The notes beneath the pieces were generated by a model, which did not search any database, was not told the DNA's origin, and saw nothing but the letters and a program-made list of their open reading frames with translations. The translations under genes were made by a program, and so were the position numbers. A stretch of DNA of 64,000 nucleotides from Owenia fusiformis (Eukaryota; Annelida; Polychaeta; Sabellida; Oweniidae), in assembly GCA_903813345.2 (NCBI GenBank), contig CAIIXF020000007.1:24351564-24415563 (forward strand). The letters run 5' to 3'. Position 1 is the stretch's first letter. Each line of letters starts with the position of its first letter. Shown here piece by piece: positions 56,001 through 57,420 of the stretch.

Positions 56001-57016
56001 TATCAATTTGGAATCAGATAATTCTGTCTGTCGCAAGGTTGAAGAAGTTAGGAATTGTGTAGCTGTGCATTTAGTATAGAGGATTGTTAATAAATTTAAA
56101 ACAGTTTGGTAACCATGGCATGCCCAAATGATGGGAATGTAGTAATCATAGGAAGATTTAAATGGTATACTCCAATGGTTGACACAGGCACTTAAGCAAG
56201 TGTTTTTATAAAGAATTGATATAAGGTACCCTAAATGTGACATGCATATTAGTATAAGCCTATGGCATATAATGAAAAGCTCTAATGTGGTGTACAGTAC
56301 CACATAGTACCAACAGTACAGTATATTTGTTGTTTGAATTGTTCATAAAGAAATGAACGTCACATATAAATAATTAAATGTAATTCTAAAAAGACTTGTT
56401 TGGGTACCATCCCCAGCATCCCTTCAACAGTTGCAGACTTGTTCTGTACCATTCCTTCAACGGTTGCAAGGTCTTGGCATCATACAAGTGTATTGACTCT
56501 TTTTATGTTATATTTTCAAAGATGTAAGAAGACCCAAATGTAACCCCCAAACAGTAACATGCTAAAAGATTGTTACATGTAACAAGTCAAATTTTAACAA
56601 ATTGGAATTCATAAACATTCTGTTATAATTGTGAAGCATTTCATGGCTGAATTTATCTAATGGGTTTAGCTTTAACATATAAATCACTTTAAACTTATCA
56701 TGAATAGCTCAATTCCAAAGGAAGTGATAAAATTCAAAATTTGAAAAAAATATACTCTATTATCGCCCACCTTGCCAGATAATGTTTTACACAATACTCT
56801 ATATTTGAACACTTAAAATGTAGATATATAATATATAAAAGAATAGTTATGTTGATTCTGTATTTATGCAACAGGTAAAACACATTTACTTCAATGGAAA
56901 TAGATACATCATGCATAAATAGGTGGTAAAATGACCTCACCAGAATTTGACATTTGTCCAAGTGGAGACTGCATTTCCCCTGCATCATTATTCCGTGTCT
57001 TGGGCTTCTCAGCCAT
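1900..57016 (-). CDS. trio: Trio/Kalirin (UNC-73) orthologue, N-terminal 24 exons, 3' end off window
   Basis: Multidomain Rho-family GEF scaffold that acts at membranes and the actin cytoskeleton in axon guidance and cell migration (known for the family). Twenty-four exons join in frame: 57016-56941, 53456-53382, 48628-48514, 48164-48074, 47902-47801, 47327-47214, 46473-46363, 45991-45874, 45279-45101, 33096-32974, 32138-31947, 31775-31644, 31353-31225, 30938-30837, 30347-30225, 8508-8317, 7451-7238, 5302-5187, 4741-4580, 4296-4114, 3820-3701, 3011-2820, 2449-2303 and 2011-1900. The sum is 3220 nt, or 1073 residues plus one base. Residues 26-190 form a SEC14/CRAL-TRIO domain (GGRDRRGGPILTFP, IIIDMRGSTW, EEWIELRL). 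The rest is spectrin repeats (SHNKELFL, TGECDPEEI, YQRDEDWCG). All match Trio and Kalirin in order. DH-PH, SH3 and kinase parts lie beyond position 1. Invertebrates usually have one gene for both vertebrate paralogues, so trio is used as the symbol. A FAXC-like gene and an ISL2EU transposon sit in its introns. Confidence 0.95.
2303..2449 (-). CDS. trio: Trio exon 23
   Basis: 49 codons, phase 0 to 0. It includes LEKEYQRDEDWCGTY and KHQEQKEQFLK, the most diagnostic Trio/Kalirin block here. Residues about 988-1036. Its acceptor and first exon bases are duplicated 126 bp upstream on the minus strand (near 2575). Confidence 0.95.
2441..2700. repeat. 126-bp tandem duplication carrying the exon 23 acceptor
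   Basis: Two copies, from 2441 and 2567, share TGAACGCACCTAAATCACA, the stretch CATTCATTAATTTATGTAAG and TGAGTTTGGCTTTCCT. The first copy contains the true 3' splice site of exon 23. The second carries a decoy acceptor with the same first nine exon bases. Use of the decoy would give a stop after four codons. Confidence 0.85.
2820..3011 (-). CDS. trio: Trio exon 22
   Basis: 64 codons, phase 0 to 0, spectrin repeat 7 to 8. The motifs SHASAVQVTQKAEKLVKGKHY and KWQILM followed by KTAEQ align with the Kalirin HHxxSALQVQQKAE and WQQLM blocks. Residues about 924-987. Confidence 0.95.
3130..3545. repeat. 119-bp minisatellite, GTAC-rich
   Basis: Near-identical units begin near 3274, 3393 and 3512 (the last partial), each with ACTGTTGCAGATTGGCTGTG and many short GTAC/CAGTACCAT palindromes. 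More diverged GTAC-rich copies lie to the left from 3130. It sits in the intron between Trio exons 21 and 22. The open frames across it are an effect of the repeat. Confidence 0.85.
3701..3820 (-). CDS. trio: Trio exon 21
   Basis: 40 codons, phase 0 to 0. Reads VLQWIQNSEQLLHASF and SRLKTDHEQFQAAIE, the usual Trio helix that follows a VKQVLGWI-type start. Residues about 884-923, spectrin repeat 7. Confidence 0.94.
4114..4296 (-). CDS. trio: Trio exon 20
   Basis: 61 codons, phase 0 to 0. Contains EEFERSGIEMMAD (with the last E of exon 19) and AEHKRTKLEQCLKLCQLKQD, the repeat-boundary motif that corresponds to HKRLEQCLQLRHLQAE in Kalirin. Residues about 823-883. Confidence 0.94.
4580..4741 (-). 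CDS. trio: Trio exon 19
   Basis: 54 codons, phase 0 to 0. Reads LEVWAEEVGS and STFEVLHRGHELIE, matching the AELDAWNEDL to TFEVIQQGQDL region of Kalirin. Residues about 769-822, spectrin repeat 6. Confidence 0.93.
5187..5302 (-). CDS. trio: Trio exon 18
   Basis: 116 bp, phase 1 to 0. Encodes VIEKLRLGRANLDELW and ASRKFSLDLCLHLRLFEKDA, aligned with the HERKIKLDIFLQLRIFEQ stretch of Kalirin that opens a spectrin repeat. Residues about 730-768. Confidence 0.93.
5370..5527. repeat. Distal part of the exon 17 donor tandem array (three diverged units)
   Basis: Three units of about 49-50 bp carry donor-like borders at 5477, 5428 and 5378 (minus strand). The first reads CACATATTAAAGGTAATG, almost the end of Trio exon 17. 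They match the array at 7090-7240 and are separated from it by the pearl-like element at 5544-7081. Confidence 0.7.
5544..7081. mobile_element. Pearl-like interspersed element with about 150-bp monomers
   Basis: Begins ACAAGAACACAAATGTGTAC and then ATGTCCCCACC, and ends GGTGGGGACAT, so short ends are inverted. The middle holds about six monomers of roughly 150 bp, each with AAAATCCAAAATGGCTGCC, ATCATCCCTGAAAATTTG and GTAGACAAGACTTTACAGAC. The far end has a GGAC/AGAC microsatellite at 6972-7033. A second copy starts at 62761. The plan (unique ends around a monomer array) resembles pearl and Helentron-associated elements of marine invertebrates. That assignment is by structure only. Confidence 0.7.
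7090..7240. repeat. 46-47-bp tandem array of 5' splice sites after Trio exon 17
   Basis: Read on the minus strand, four units each end in an AG/GTATG donor, with exon-side edges at 7238, 7191, 7144 and 7098. Between them is the shared TGCATTTTACATTTTCACAT segment. Only the edge at 7238 keeps the frame into exon 18. The others add 47, 94 or 140 nt, all frame-shifting. Three more units lie beyond the inserted element near 5.4 kb. Confidence 0.85.
7238..7451 (-). CDS. trio: Trio exon 17
   Basis: 214 bp, phase 0 to 1. Reads LFEWYAELKRELRSIEMAE and AEELIDQFNQQKEATIEAAV, matching the Kalirin VQELIKQFQQQQTATLDAT block. Residues about 659-729. The 5' splice site is the first of a tandem donor array. 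The exon end (DYSHIK plus G) joins exon 18 in frame only from 7238. Confidence 0.94.
8010..8160. repeat. About 70-bp tandem duplication in intron 16
   Basis: The stretch ATACGCCGATGATGT appears near 8035 and again near 8097, followed in both by similar GTTGCTGTTGCA/GATTGCTATTGCA and GCGACAGCGAATCAAATT/GCCACAGAGAATCAAATT. No function is apparent. Confidence 0.6.
8317..8508 (-). CDS. trio: Trio exon 16
   Basis: 64 codons, phase 0 to 0. Has NAEKLLSAAEELSTTGECD and EHRRNTLDMAVAFYTHTRE, near-identical in pattern to Kalirin (AEQLAQTGECDPEEI and EQRKLLLDMSVSFHTHTKE). Residues about 595-658, spectrin repeats 4 to 5. Confidence 0.96.
9145..9336. repeat. MITE of the ACAGTAAAACCTGT family, degraded
   Basis: The left end is ACAGTGAAACCTGTAAAGTG, followed by several GTGGAACAGCTCT-type subrepeats. 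The right end near 9336 (TTTTACTAT) is decayed. Better copies lie at 24046-24220 and 46231-46338. Confidence 0.6.
9643..9911 (+). repeat. Long inverted repeat, left copy
   Basis: Reverse-complement partner of 13556-13850, with roughly 80 percent identity by eye over about 270 bp. Shared landmarks are ATATGGTCTCAAGAAAACA, GAAATACAGGAGCTGTAGAG, ATGTGCGCTTATTAGAATC and GAGAATATGGTA. It could be one terminal repeat of a 4.2-kb element or simply one of two opposed copies of a dispersed repeat. Confidence 0.7.
10390..10637. repeat. Small hAT-like MITE (CAGGGGCGTAGCCAG end)
   Basis: The left end CAGGGGCGTAGCCAGC is matched at the right by CCCCTGGCTACAACTA. Inside are two G-rich, GCGATC-containing stretches. 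CAGGGGCGTAGCCAG is a common hAT terminus. The right end is decayed and I did not establish an 8-bp target duplication. Confidence 0.6.
13556..13850 (-). repeat. Long inverted repeat, right copy
   Basis: Reverse complement of 9643-9911, with the same order of landmarks read on the minus strand: GGTCTCAAGAAAACA, AATACAGGAGCTGTAGAGTA, ATGTGCGCTTCTTGGAATC and GAATATGGTA. The 3.6 kb between the copies has no credible open frame. Confidence 0.7.
15205..15436. repeat. 72-bp tandem repeat, about three units
   Basis: Three units share AACAGAAATTCGACCTGTGG, then TATTGTGATCTCTCTATAAA and AGAATAAATATAATTTC. The 135-codon minus-strand frame over it follows from the 72-bp period (a multiple of three) and is not evidence of a gene. 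Confidence 0.85.
16666..16731 (+). repeat. Left terminal inverted repeat of the ISL2EU element
   Basis: Outer 13 bases ATGGATTAAAACG are identical to the right end. After a divergent stretch (GATAGATGGCG against GATAGGTGTCG) the inner block TATTACCCTATTATCGCCCA differs from the right copy at two positions. Confidence 0.88.
16761..20462 (+). CDS. ISL2EU accessory protein: SAP + SWIM zinc finger + YqaJ/lambda-exonuclease-fold nuclease
   Basis: Five exons (16761-16858, 17253-17580, 18048-18267, 19020-19276, 19815-20462) join in frame to 516 residues. Residues 1-37 form a SAP DNA-binding motif (FSLNKLKLELQKRGARTQGR). A SWIM finger has CEC then CKH (CECPAGKGPHGTCKHVAAVL). The last exon is a YqaJ recombinase-type nuclease: WHEQRRWRLTASRFG, then GVAFEGFAKIKFEE, the D-(x)n-ExK core SPDGFVGENAICEVKCP, and YYDQVQGQMYVTG. 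The active-site residues of the fold (E, D, E, K, Q) are all present. YqaJ proteins are exonucleases used in phage recombination, and a role in processing transposon ends is inference. The start is the first ATG inside the TIR, and all splice borders are GT/AG. The protein faces the transposase gene convergently. Confidence 0.9.
17684..17899. repeat. MITE nested in intron 2 of the YqaJ gene
   Basis: The left end CAGTGAGGTTGCAAATGGAG and right end CTCCATTTGCAACTTCACTC are inverted repeats, with TATTTGTTTAT against ATAAACAAACAT further in. It must have inserted after or together with the host transposon. Confidence 0.7.
18650..18840. repeat. Dispersed repeat copy (also at 37690-37870)
   Basis: Shares TGATCATGGTATAAGGT-like start (here TGACCATGGTTTAAGGT), ATGTCCCTCAGATGATAT, TCCCTCTGT and CTCCCTCCTGGTG with the copy at 37.7 kb. 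The family is unknown. This copy lies in intron 3 of the transposon's nuclease gene. Confidence 0.65.
19640..19765. repeat. Hairpin MITE in intron 4 of the YqaJ gene
   Basis: TTTAGTATAAATCTAT and GACTTATTGATAGATTTTGACA are mirrored by TGTCAAAATCTCTCAATAAGTC and ATAGATTTATACTAAA, forming a nearly complete foldback with a loop of about 10 bases near 19703-19712. Confidence 0.75.
20463..21413. other. Convergent 3' region between the two transposon genes
   Basis: AT-rich, no open frame that resembles a protein. It holds the 3' untranslated regions of both genes, including the minus-strand AATAAA at 21278-21283. Nothing else recognised. Confidence 0.5.
21414..23675 (-). CDS. ISL2EU transposase: THAP domain + DDE_Tnp_4 catalytic domain
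   Basis: Two exons (23675-23468 and 22705-21414) join in frame (GAA GTT TTA ACA G/GT TCA) to 499 residues. Residues 1-70 are a THAP zinc finger: CCVPGCNSH ending in VVCYRHFSEEDYLE, i.e. the C2CH pattern. A long acidic linker follows (EPLEAEPLDLESETDPLE). The C-terminal 300 residues form a DDE_Tnp_4 (Harbinger-like) domain with ILDATETPI, TLMADRGIMV and RIHVERVIG supplying the D, D and E. THAP binds the terminal repeats and the DDE domain cuts and joins DNA (family knowledge). The start is an ATG just inside the right TIR. A minus-strand AATAAA lies at 21283-21278. No stop or frameshift interrupts it. Confidence 0.92.
22706..23467 (-). other. Intron of the transposase gene
   Basis: Donor GTCAGT after 23468 and acceptor TTTTACAG before 22705. 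No other structure was recognised in it. Confidence 0.75.
23717..23790 (-). repeat. Right terminal inverted repeat of the ISL2EU element
   Basis: Ends CGTTTTAATCCAT followed by TA. The inner part AGACCGTTCGTGAGCGATAA mirrors the left end. It is about 8 bp longer than the left repeat because of extra bases in the middle. Confidence 0.88.
24046..24220. repeat. MITE, ACAGTAAAACCTGT family (best copy)
   Basis: Left end ACAGTAAAACCTGTAAAGTG, right end GGTGGACAGGTTTTACTGT. Inside are GGAACACCTC and GAACACTT motifs in inverted order. Related pieces lie at 9145, 28024, 46231 and 48710. Confidence 0.8.
24735..25385. repeat. 33-bp minisatellite, about 18 units
   Basis: Unit ACAGTCTACCTCTGGAGAGG plus TCAATAATTGTAT. 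CTCTGGAGAG is itself a palindrome, so each unit can form a small hairpin. Units are more regular from 24960 onward. It lies in Trio intron 15, outside the transposon. Confidence 0.9.
30225..30347 (-). CDS. trio: Trio exon 15
   Basis: 41 codons, phase 0 to 0. Reads VIYWLDNHGDIFVEKNTQIG and RAIALKKSHEHFESVAQ, matching Kalirin VLDWIENHGEAFL and ALQKRHDDFEEVAQ. Residues about 554-594. Confidence 0.95.
30837..30938 (-). CDS. trio: Trio exon 14
   Basis: 34 codons, phase 0 to 0. HAKKVQLHQRLGLRLFQQDV corresponds to HRKVRLHQRLQLCVFQQDV in Kalirin, the start of spectrin repeat 4. Residues about 520-553. Confidence 0.95.
31225..31353 (-). CDS. trio: Trio exon 13
   Basis: 43 codons, phase 0 to 0. Includes GDGKKLLETLQTPV and YSQSAANILDTIHE, matching the QDGKALLDVLQRP to VLDVVHEVL region of Kalirin. 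Residues about 477-519. Confidence 0.93.
31644..31775 (-). CDS. trio: Trio exon 12
   Basis: 44 codons, phase 0 to 0. Ends in ELEEVIQKHQNLMETIGSRY, comparable to DLELAIHHHQTLYEQVTQAY. The first half is divergent. Residues about 433-476, spectrin repeat 3. Confidence 0.9.
31947..32138 (-). CDS. trio: Trio exon 11
   Basis: 64 codons, phase 0 to 0. Contains TNINRTISVAQRLSDAGHYA and LDDRNTIIALSVGFHKKAEQ, strongly Trio-like. Residues about 369-432, spectrin repeat 2 to 3. Confidence 0.96.
32260..32405. repeat. Foldback MITE (related to 59640-59790)
   Basis: The left arm AAAGTTAAGAATTC and right arm GAATTCTTAACTTCACG pair, with ACCTGGAGGTCAT against GGCCCCCTGGT at the ends and GATATCATGATGTCA near the loop. 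The copy at 59.7 kb shares the GTCATTAAC ends and TAATGATGTCAT centre. Confidence 0.65.
32974..33096 (-). CDS. trio: Trio exon 10
   Basis: 41 codons, phase 0 to 0. VLEWLSHNKELFLVNNTEIG is almost the Kalirin sequence and is followed by ELQTEHTQFAIQCM. Residues about 328-368, spectrin repeat 2. Confidence 0.97.
33926..34500. repeat. Foldback element with about 60-bp arms
   Basis: Left arm AGTATCAAGCGAAAGTTACT, CATTTAAGATGGCGGAAAGG. Right arm CCACCATCTTAAATGCAATG, CCTTCGCTTGATACTTAGC. Adjacent DNA mentions the same GCTGTACGGTGA motif at 33789 and 33430, so older repeats are mixed in. Confidence 0.7.
34770..35400. mobile_element. Second pearl-like array, about 145-bp monomers
   Basis: About four monomers share AATGGCTGCCATTTTGATAT, CATAGGCATCACCATATAAAA-like stretches, TTTGAACCAAATCCAT and ATTTGAGTTATCAAAGATTA. 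It ends in GCGGACGGACAGACGGACGG at 35344 and TATATCCCG. The sequence differs from the 5.5-kb family but the architecture (monomers followed by a GGAC/AGAC tract) is the same. Confidence 0.65.
35716..36334. mobile_element. Internally deleted mariner-type element
   Basis: Ends CAGGGTGGGCCAAAAAAACG and its inverse GGCCCACCCTG, flanked by TA on both sides. Inverted repeats extend about 55 bp to CTATAACTTTTTTA. The minus strand from 36188 keeps a fragment of a transposase C-terminus (PELIWPDDRQANSPNANPSE). In mariner proteins this block is normally NSPDLNP, with the third catalytic D, so the SPNANP here has lost it. Non-autonomous remnant. Confidence 0.8.
35997..36188 (-). pseudogene. Mariner transposase C-terminal fragment
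   Basis: 63 residues including QNVPELIWPDDRQANSPNAN and YRVWEGLQEGY, recognisable as the end of a Tc1/mariner transposase. It is truncated at the N-terminus and its last catalytic D is changed to N. It lies wholly between the TA-flanked terminal repeats at 35716-36334. Confidence 0.7.
36680..37668 (+). pseudogene. 3' end of a non-LTR (LINE) retrotransposon
   Basis: One frame gives EALFGDLGWRPICNVI near 36760. A stop at 36918 interrupts it, and a second frame from 36948 ends with KFKARSGCFGLAIDLERWG and CSFCN followed by ETPEHRFFTCPKF, the Cys/His-rich tail typical of LINE reverse-transcriptase proteins. AATAAA at 37648 and an A-run at 37655-37666 mark the 3' end. It is 5'-truncated and broken by stops, so it is inactive. 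The insertion end lies about 390 bp before the FAXC start. Confidence 0.8.
37690..37870. repeat. Dispersed repeat copy (also at 18650-18840)
   Basis: Same order of motifs as the copy in the transposon intron: ATCATGGTATAAGGTCGTTA, ATCCCTCGGATGATATAAA, TCCCTCTGT, AATCCCTCCTGGTGAATAAC. About 180 bp, family unknown. Confidence 0.65.
38056..38175 (+). CDS. faxc: FAXC-like exon 1 (start)
   Basis: 40 codons from the ATG, ending CCATATGAG before GTGAGA. It encodes the first strand and helix of the thioredoxin-like domain (KLETWMRLAKIPYE). Confidence 0.85.
38056..44212 (+). CDS. faxc: FAXC-like protein (failed axon connections; GST/metaxin fold), nested antisense in Trio
   Basis: Six-exon CDS: 38056-38175, 38452-38552, 39196-39300, then exon 4a (41636-41768) or 4b (42813-42951), 43233-43370, and 44024-44212. 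It gives 261 residues with 4a or 263 with 4b. The N-terminal thioredoxin-like half has SPFGLKLETWMRLAKIPYE and QIPFITFNGEQVDDSNNIIR. The C-terminal helical half has GIGRKPKEEIYRIGMEDIR, YLGDKKYMFGDKPTK and a final KELLWPDWD, all characteristic of FAXC. In Drosophila, fax acts with Abl kinase in axon development (literature). The biochemical role is unclear. The start is the first ATG after an in-frame stop at 38038, in a good context (AAGATGG). An acceptor at the same AG remains possible, so extra 5' coding cannot be excluded. Polyadenylation signal AATAAA at 44415. The gene lies wholly inside Trio intron 9 on the opposite strand. Confidence 0.88.
38452..38552 (+). CDS. faxc: FAXC-like exon 2
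   Basis: 101 bp, phase 0 to 2. Encodes TEYAWSPGANKQTGQIPFIT and NGEQVDDSNNIIR, the cis-Pro turn and helix of the GST N-domain. Confidence 0.9.
38873..39020. repeat. 21-bp minisatellite, seven units
   Basis: Unit AACACAAAATGCCAACTGCTG (ACCACAG variants in place of ACTGCTG). The last three units mix both variants. It grows out of a dispersed repeat whose tail (AAGACTATAACAATATGTCA, GGTGACAATAA) is also seen near 12390 and 32750. It lies in FAXC intron 2. Frames across it on both strands are artefacts of the 21-bp period. Confidence 0.9.
39196..39300 (+). CDS. faxc: FAXC-like exon 3
   Basis: 105 bp, phase 2 to 2. Encodes YLSKQFAVNTDEDLTSEQSL and FQRMLDEHTSW, equivalent to the RAVTKMVEEHFYW helix of FAXC. 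Strong GTGAGT donor. Confidence 0.9.
39853..40245. repeat. MITE with about 70-bp near-perfect inverted repeats
   Basis: TAGCCTGACTACGGTAAAGT, CAGATACCGTTGTCACAAAT and GGCGGACACAACCGTTGCTT at the left are mirrored at 40180-40245, with only a few changes. The core is AT-rich and non-coding. It lies in FAXC intron 3. Confidence 0.8.
40652..41291. repeat. Nearly full-length palindromic mariner-type element
   Basis: Ends CAGGGTGTCCCGAAAG and CTTTCGGGACACCCTG, with TA on each side. Inverted homology runs almost to the centre (near 40970): AAGCTTATCCAAAGTTACAT against ATGTAACTTTGGATAAGCTT, and TTAACAGCAGCAATT against AATTGCTGCTGTTAA. The whole 640 bp can fold into one hairpin. No transposase frame. 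Confidence 0.85.
41636..41768 (+). CDS. faxc: FAXC-like exon 4a (alternative)
   Basis: 133 bp, phase 2 to 0. Encodes SIFNYRYIDHPEQFVTQPEL, PVHWMVNYIPGKNYLLSKMM, ending SKQ before GTTGGT. It aligns with exon 4b at SIF-YRY-D-P--FV--P--FP. The donor is weaker than that of 4b. Joining 4a to 4b shifts the frame to a stop, so only one can be used. Confidence 0.8.
42080..42600. repeat. Nested hairpins between FAXC exons 4a and 4b
   Basis: AACAAAACAAAATGTTGA pairs with TCAACATTTTGTTTTGTT (42082-42142), and the same TCTCAACATTTTGTTTTGTT returns at 42567. Between them ATTTCATTCTATGTTTGGGA at 42331 pairs with CCAGAACATAGAATGAAATA at 42456, and GTCGCACATTCAATGATTT with AAATCATTGAAAGTGCGAC. A foldback element is the simplest reading. 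A role in choosing exon 4a or 4b is possible but only inferred. Confidence 0.75.
42813..42951 (+). CDS. faxc: FAXC-like exon 4b (alternative)
   Basis: 139 bp, phase 2 to 0. Encodes SIFYYRYVDDPLTFVSSPDI, FPSLKAPHFANNPNKETVLS, ending EAMKKM before GTATGT. Same borders and phases as exon 4a, with a stronger donor. It encodes the first helices of the GST-C-like half. Confidence 0.85.
43233..43370 (+). CDS. faxc: FAXC-like exon 5
   Basis: 46 codons, phase 0 to 0. Encodes RAKAQGIGRKPKEEIYRIGM and LSEYLGDKKYMFGDKPTK, the most conserved FAXC block (HGIGR-EEIY, LGDKKYI-G). Confidence 0.93.
44024..44212 (+). CDS. faxc: FAXC-like exon 6 (stop)
   Basis: Phase 0 to the TAA at 44210-44212. Encodes LDCGMFGLLSQVVYVPIPSY and RNLIDHTNRIKELLWPDWD, matching the D-T-FG-L-Q and YCERI-R-FWPEW end of FAXC, followed by a short polar tail (SNSNDTK). 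Confidence 0.93.
   Translation, partial: LDCGMFGLLSQVVYVPIPSYPHKIMIEEECRNLIDHTNRIKELLWPDWDSLCDTNSNSNDTK
44415..44420 (+). terminator. Polyadenylation signal for the FAXC-like gene
   Basis: AATAAA about 200 bp after the stop codon, the first one downstream on the plus strand. Confidence 0.5.
45101..45279 (-). CDS. trio: Trio exon 9
   Basis: 179 bp from the innermost acceptor, phase 1 to 0. Encodes GNSDFHAAIPQISQMMDNLM and HMRKLRLEQCFQLHLFEAES, matching the SADFQSLVPKITSLLDKL and RKLKLDQCFQLRLFEQ stretch of Kalirin. Residues about 268-327, the boundary of spectrin repeats 1 and 2. The acceptor and first half of this exon are repeated outward in tandem (45280-45655), so the exon may be longer in steps of 75 bp. 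Confidence 0.95.
45205..45660. repeat. 75-bp tandem array duplicating the exon 9 acceptor
   Basis: Six near-identical units (one of 72 bp; the outermost lacks the acceptor) each contain, on the minus strand, a pyrimidine-rich ATATTTCAG acceptor followed by GCAATCCTTCTCCAATGGTG and the next exon bases. Exon edges are 45279, 45354, 45429, 45504 and 45576. The frame stays open across all units (GNPSPMVTGNSDFHAAIPQI, then SPHIS). Units differ at only one or two bases, so the expansion is young. Confidence 0.92.
45874..45991 (-). CDS. trio: Trio exon 8
   Basis: 118 bp, phase 0 to 1. Encodes LLEQHNTLKIHIGQAPVEDL and NKMFRKIGVSVDTAS. It matches DEHTQLKKKVLKAPVEELDREG of Kalirin. Residues about 229-267, spectrin repeat 1. 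Confidence 0.93.
46231..46338. repeat. MITE, ACAGTAAAACCTGT family, short copy
   Basis: Left ACAGCAAAACCTGTATATCTG, right ATTAGACAGGTTCTACTGT, with TGAACACC and GGTGTTCA inside. About 108 bp, in Trio intron 7. Confidence 0.75.
46363..46473 (-). CDS. trio: Trio exon 7
   Basis: 37 codons, phase 0 to 0. Encodes LLEDFMAKSLDLLQSMGRLK, then DPDLPDSTDGAKM. It matches SLEEFFNSAVHLLSRLEDLQ at the end of SEC14 and start of spectrin repeat 1. Residues about 192-228. Confidence 0.93.
47214..47327 (-). CDS. trio: Trio exon 6
   Basis: 38 codons, phase 0 to 0. Encodes TQMISLDSLHKCIDRSQLTF and GYLQYSHEEWIELRL, the end of the SEC14 domain (Kalirin has QLTEEFDGSLDYNHEEWIEL). Residues about 154-191. Confidence 0.97.
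47801..47902 (-). CDS. trio: Trio exon 5
   Basis: 34 codons, phase 0 to 0. Encodes IEIAHIIKPEKFWEKQRTSL and GSAKYKFE, as in Kalirin IHVALIIKPDNFWQKQKTNF. Residues about 120-153, SEC14. Confidence 0.97.
48074..48164 (-). CDS. trio: Trio exon 4
   Basis: 91 bp, phase 2 to 0. Encodes LGFTIIIDMRGSTWANVKPL, the core strand of the SEC14 fold. Residues about 89-119. Confidence 0.97.
48514..48628 (-). CDS. trio: Trio exon 3
   Basis: 115 bp, phase 1 to 2. Encodes GRDRRGGPILTFPSHSQRDK and EDLRLLLIYLASIP, near-identical to Kalirin/Trio (GGRDKRGGPILTFP, LVTYLASVP). Residues about 51-88. Confidence 0.97.
48710..48879. repeat. MITE, ACAGTAAAACCTGT family
   Basis: Left ACAGTTAAACCCATACATCC, right GAGACTGGTTTAACTGT. 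Internal GAACACTTTT motifs in both orientations. In Trio intron 2. Confidence 0.65.
49096..50600. repeat. 57-bp minisatellite, about 20 units
   Basis: Core unit CTATAAGAGGTAGAAATAGC, TATGGGAGGGGTGAATAGCT, ACAAGAAGTATCAATAG from about 49420 to 50580, with looser GGAATAGGTATGAGAG-type repeats to the left from 49096. The plus strand is strongly purine-rich. Units show patchy loss of GGAGG and swap ACAAG for AAAAG. It lies in Trio intron 2. Confidence 0.92.
50663..52183. mobile_element. 1.5-kb element with inverted repeats built of 15-bp subrepeats (MULE-like)
   Basis: Left end carries about six AACCCAGTTGTCCGA units (50669-50760), right end about five inverted TTTCGGACAACTGGG units (52085-52175). 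Outermost bases GGGGTCAACCCAGTTG and CAACTGGGGTGCACCC are inverted, and TATGAGAGG flanks both sides (50654-50662, 52184-52192), a 9-bp target duplication as in Mutator-like elements. TATGAGAGG also occurs in the nearby minisatellite, so the duplication needs care. No transposase is visible. A piggyBac-like MITE is nested at 51462. Confidence 0.75.
51462..51777. repeat. piggyBac-like MITE, nested
   Basis: TTAA flanks both sides (51458-51461, 51778-51781). Ends CCCTTTCACGACG and CGTCGGGAAAGGG are inverted repeats. Internally GGACGATAGGCTCCTTTTGG repeats the left end. 316 bp, inside the 1.5-kb element, so it is the younger insertion. Confidence 0.75.
53382..53456 (-). CDS. trio: Trio exon 2
   Basis: 75 bp, phase 1 to 1. 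Encodes MPSGERLKAADILLILREKL and AYLSG, matching LKASDVLPILKEKVAFVSGG. Residues about 26-50, start of SEC14. Its own ATG could serve as an alternative start. Confidence 0.95.
53457..56940. other. Trio intron 1
   Basis: 3.5 kb, AT-rich. A degenerate repeat of about 30 bp (GCTTCAAGCCCTTNT) runs from 55700 to 55925 and explains the open frames on both strands there. No exon recognised. A G-run near 54020 is simple sequence. Confidence 0.6.
56941..57016 (-). CDS. trio: Trio exon 1 (start codon)
   Basis: ATG at 57016 in the context AAAAATGG. Encodes MAEKPKTRNNDAGEMQSPLG, QMSNS, then G split across a GTGAGG donor. It joins exon 2 in frame (TCT G/GT ATG CCA). The sequence is not conserved, so this start rests on frame, donor and position. 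Vertebrate Trio and Kalirin also have variable first exons, and other starts may exist. Confidence 0.75.
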
Positions 57017-57420
57017 TTTTGATTATATCCAAATTCAACTAGAGTATGTAAGGCATCGTTATATGATCCTAGATCACTTAGGAAATATATGGAAAGACCG
57101 TATACCCCTTATCAAAACAAACACAAATGATCGTCTGACAATTCTTTTATCTCTGTAGAATTTCCGGTCATCGGTTCGTCCTTTTCGGAAGTGATATTTA
57201 TCCAATAGTGGATTCCACTGGACCTAAGTAATCCATAAGATTCTTCTGTGGCCTTGAAAACTCAATTTGTTGGGTATTTTGTTGTAAATTGATGAAAAAT
57301 GACAAAGAAATCTAGCGATAAAATATGGAGATTCCTCCTCGGTATTTATCGGAAAATTCCGGATAAATTCGGAGTTGATGAGAGTAGTGACATCTTTTAA
57401 TTAGTTATTTTTAATTCGAA
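57017..57420 (-). promoter_or_regulatory. Putative Trio 5' UTR and promoter
   Basis: Directly upstream of the start exon. It is richer in CpG than its surroundings (CCGGTCATCGG, TCGGAAAATTCCGG) and carries a TTCGGAAGTGA that resembles an ETS site. No TATA box in a convincing place. Inferred from position only. Confidence 0.35.

Noticed and set aside
55477-56303. Several overlapping frames in Trio intron 1
   Set aside because: They run over a degenerate GCTTCAAGCCCTT repeat on both strands and show no protein-like conservation.
56757-56772. CTATTATCGCCCAC, matching the inner TIR of the ISL2EU element
   Set aside because: Only about 13 bases match, the outer end ATGGATTAAAACG is absent, and no partner is nearby. 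Most likely chance.
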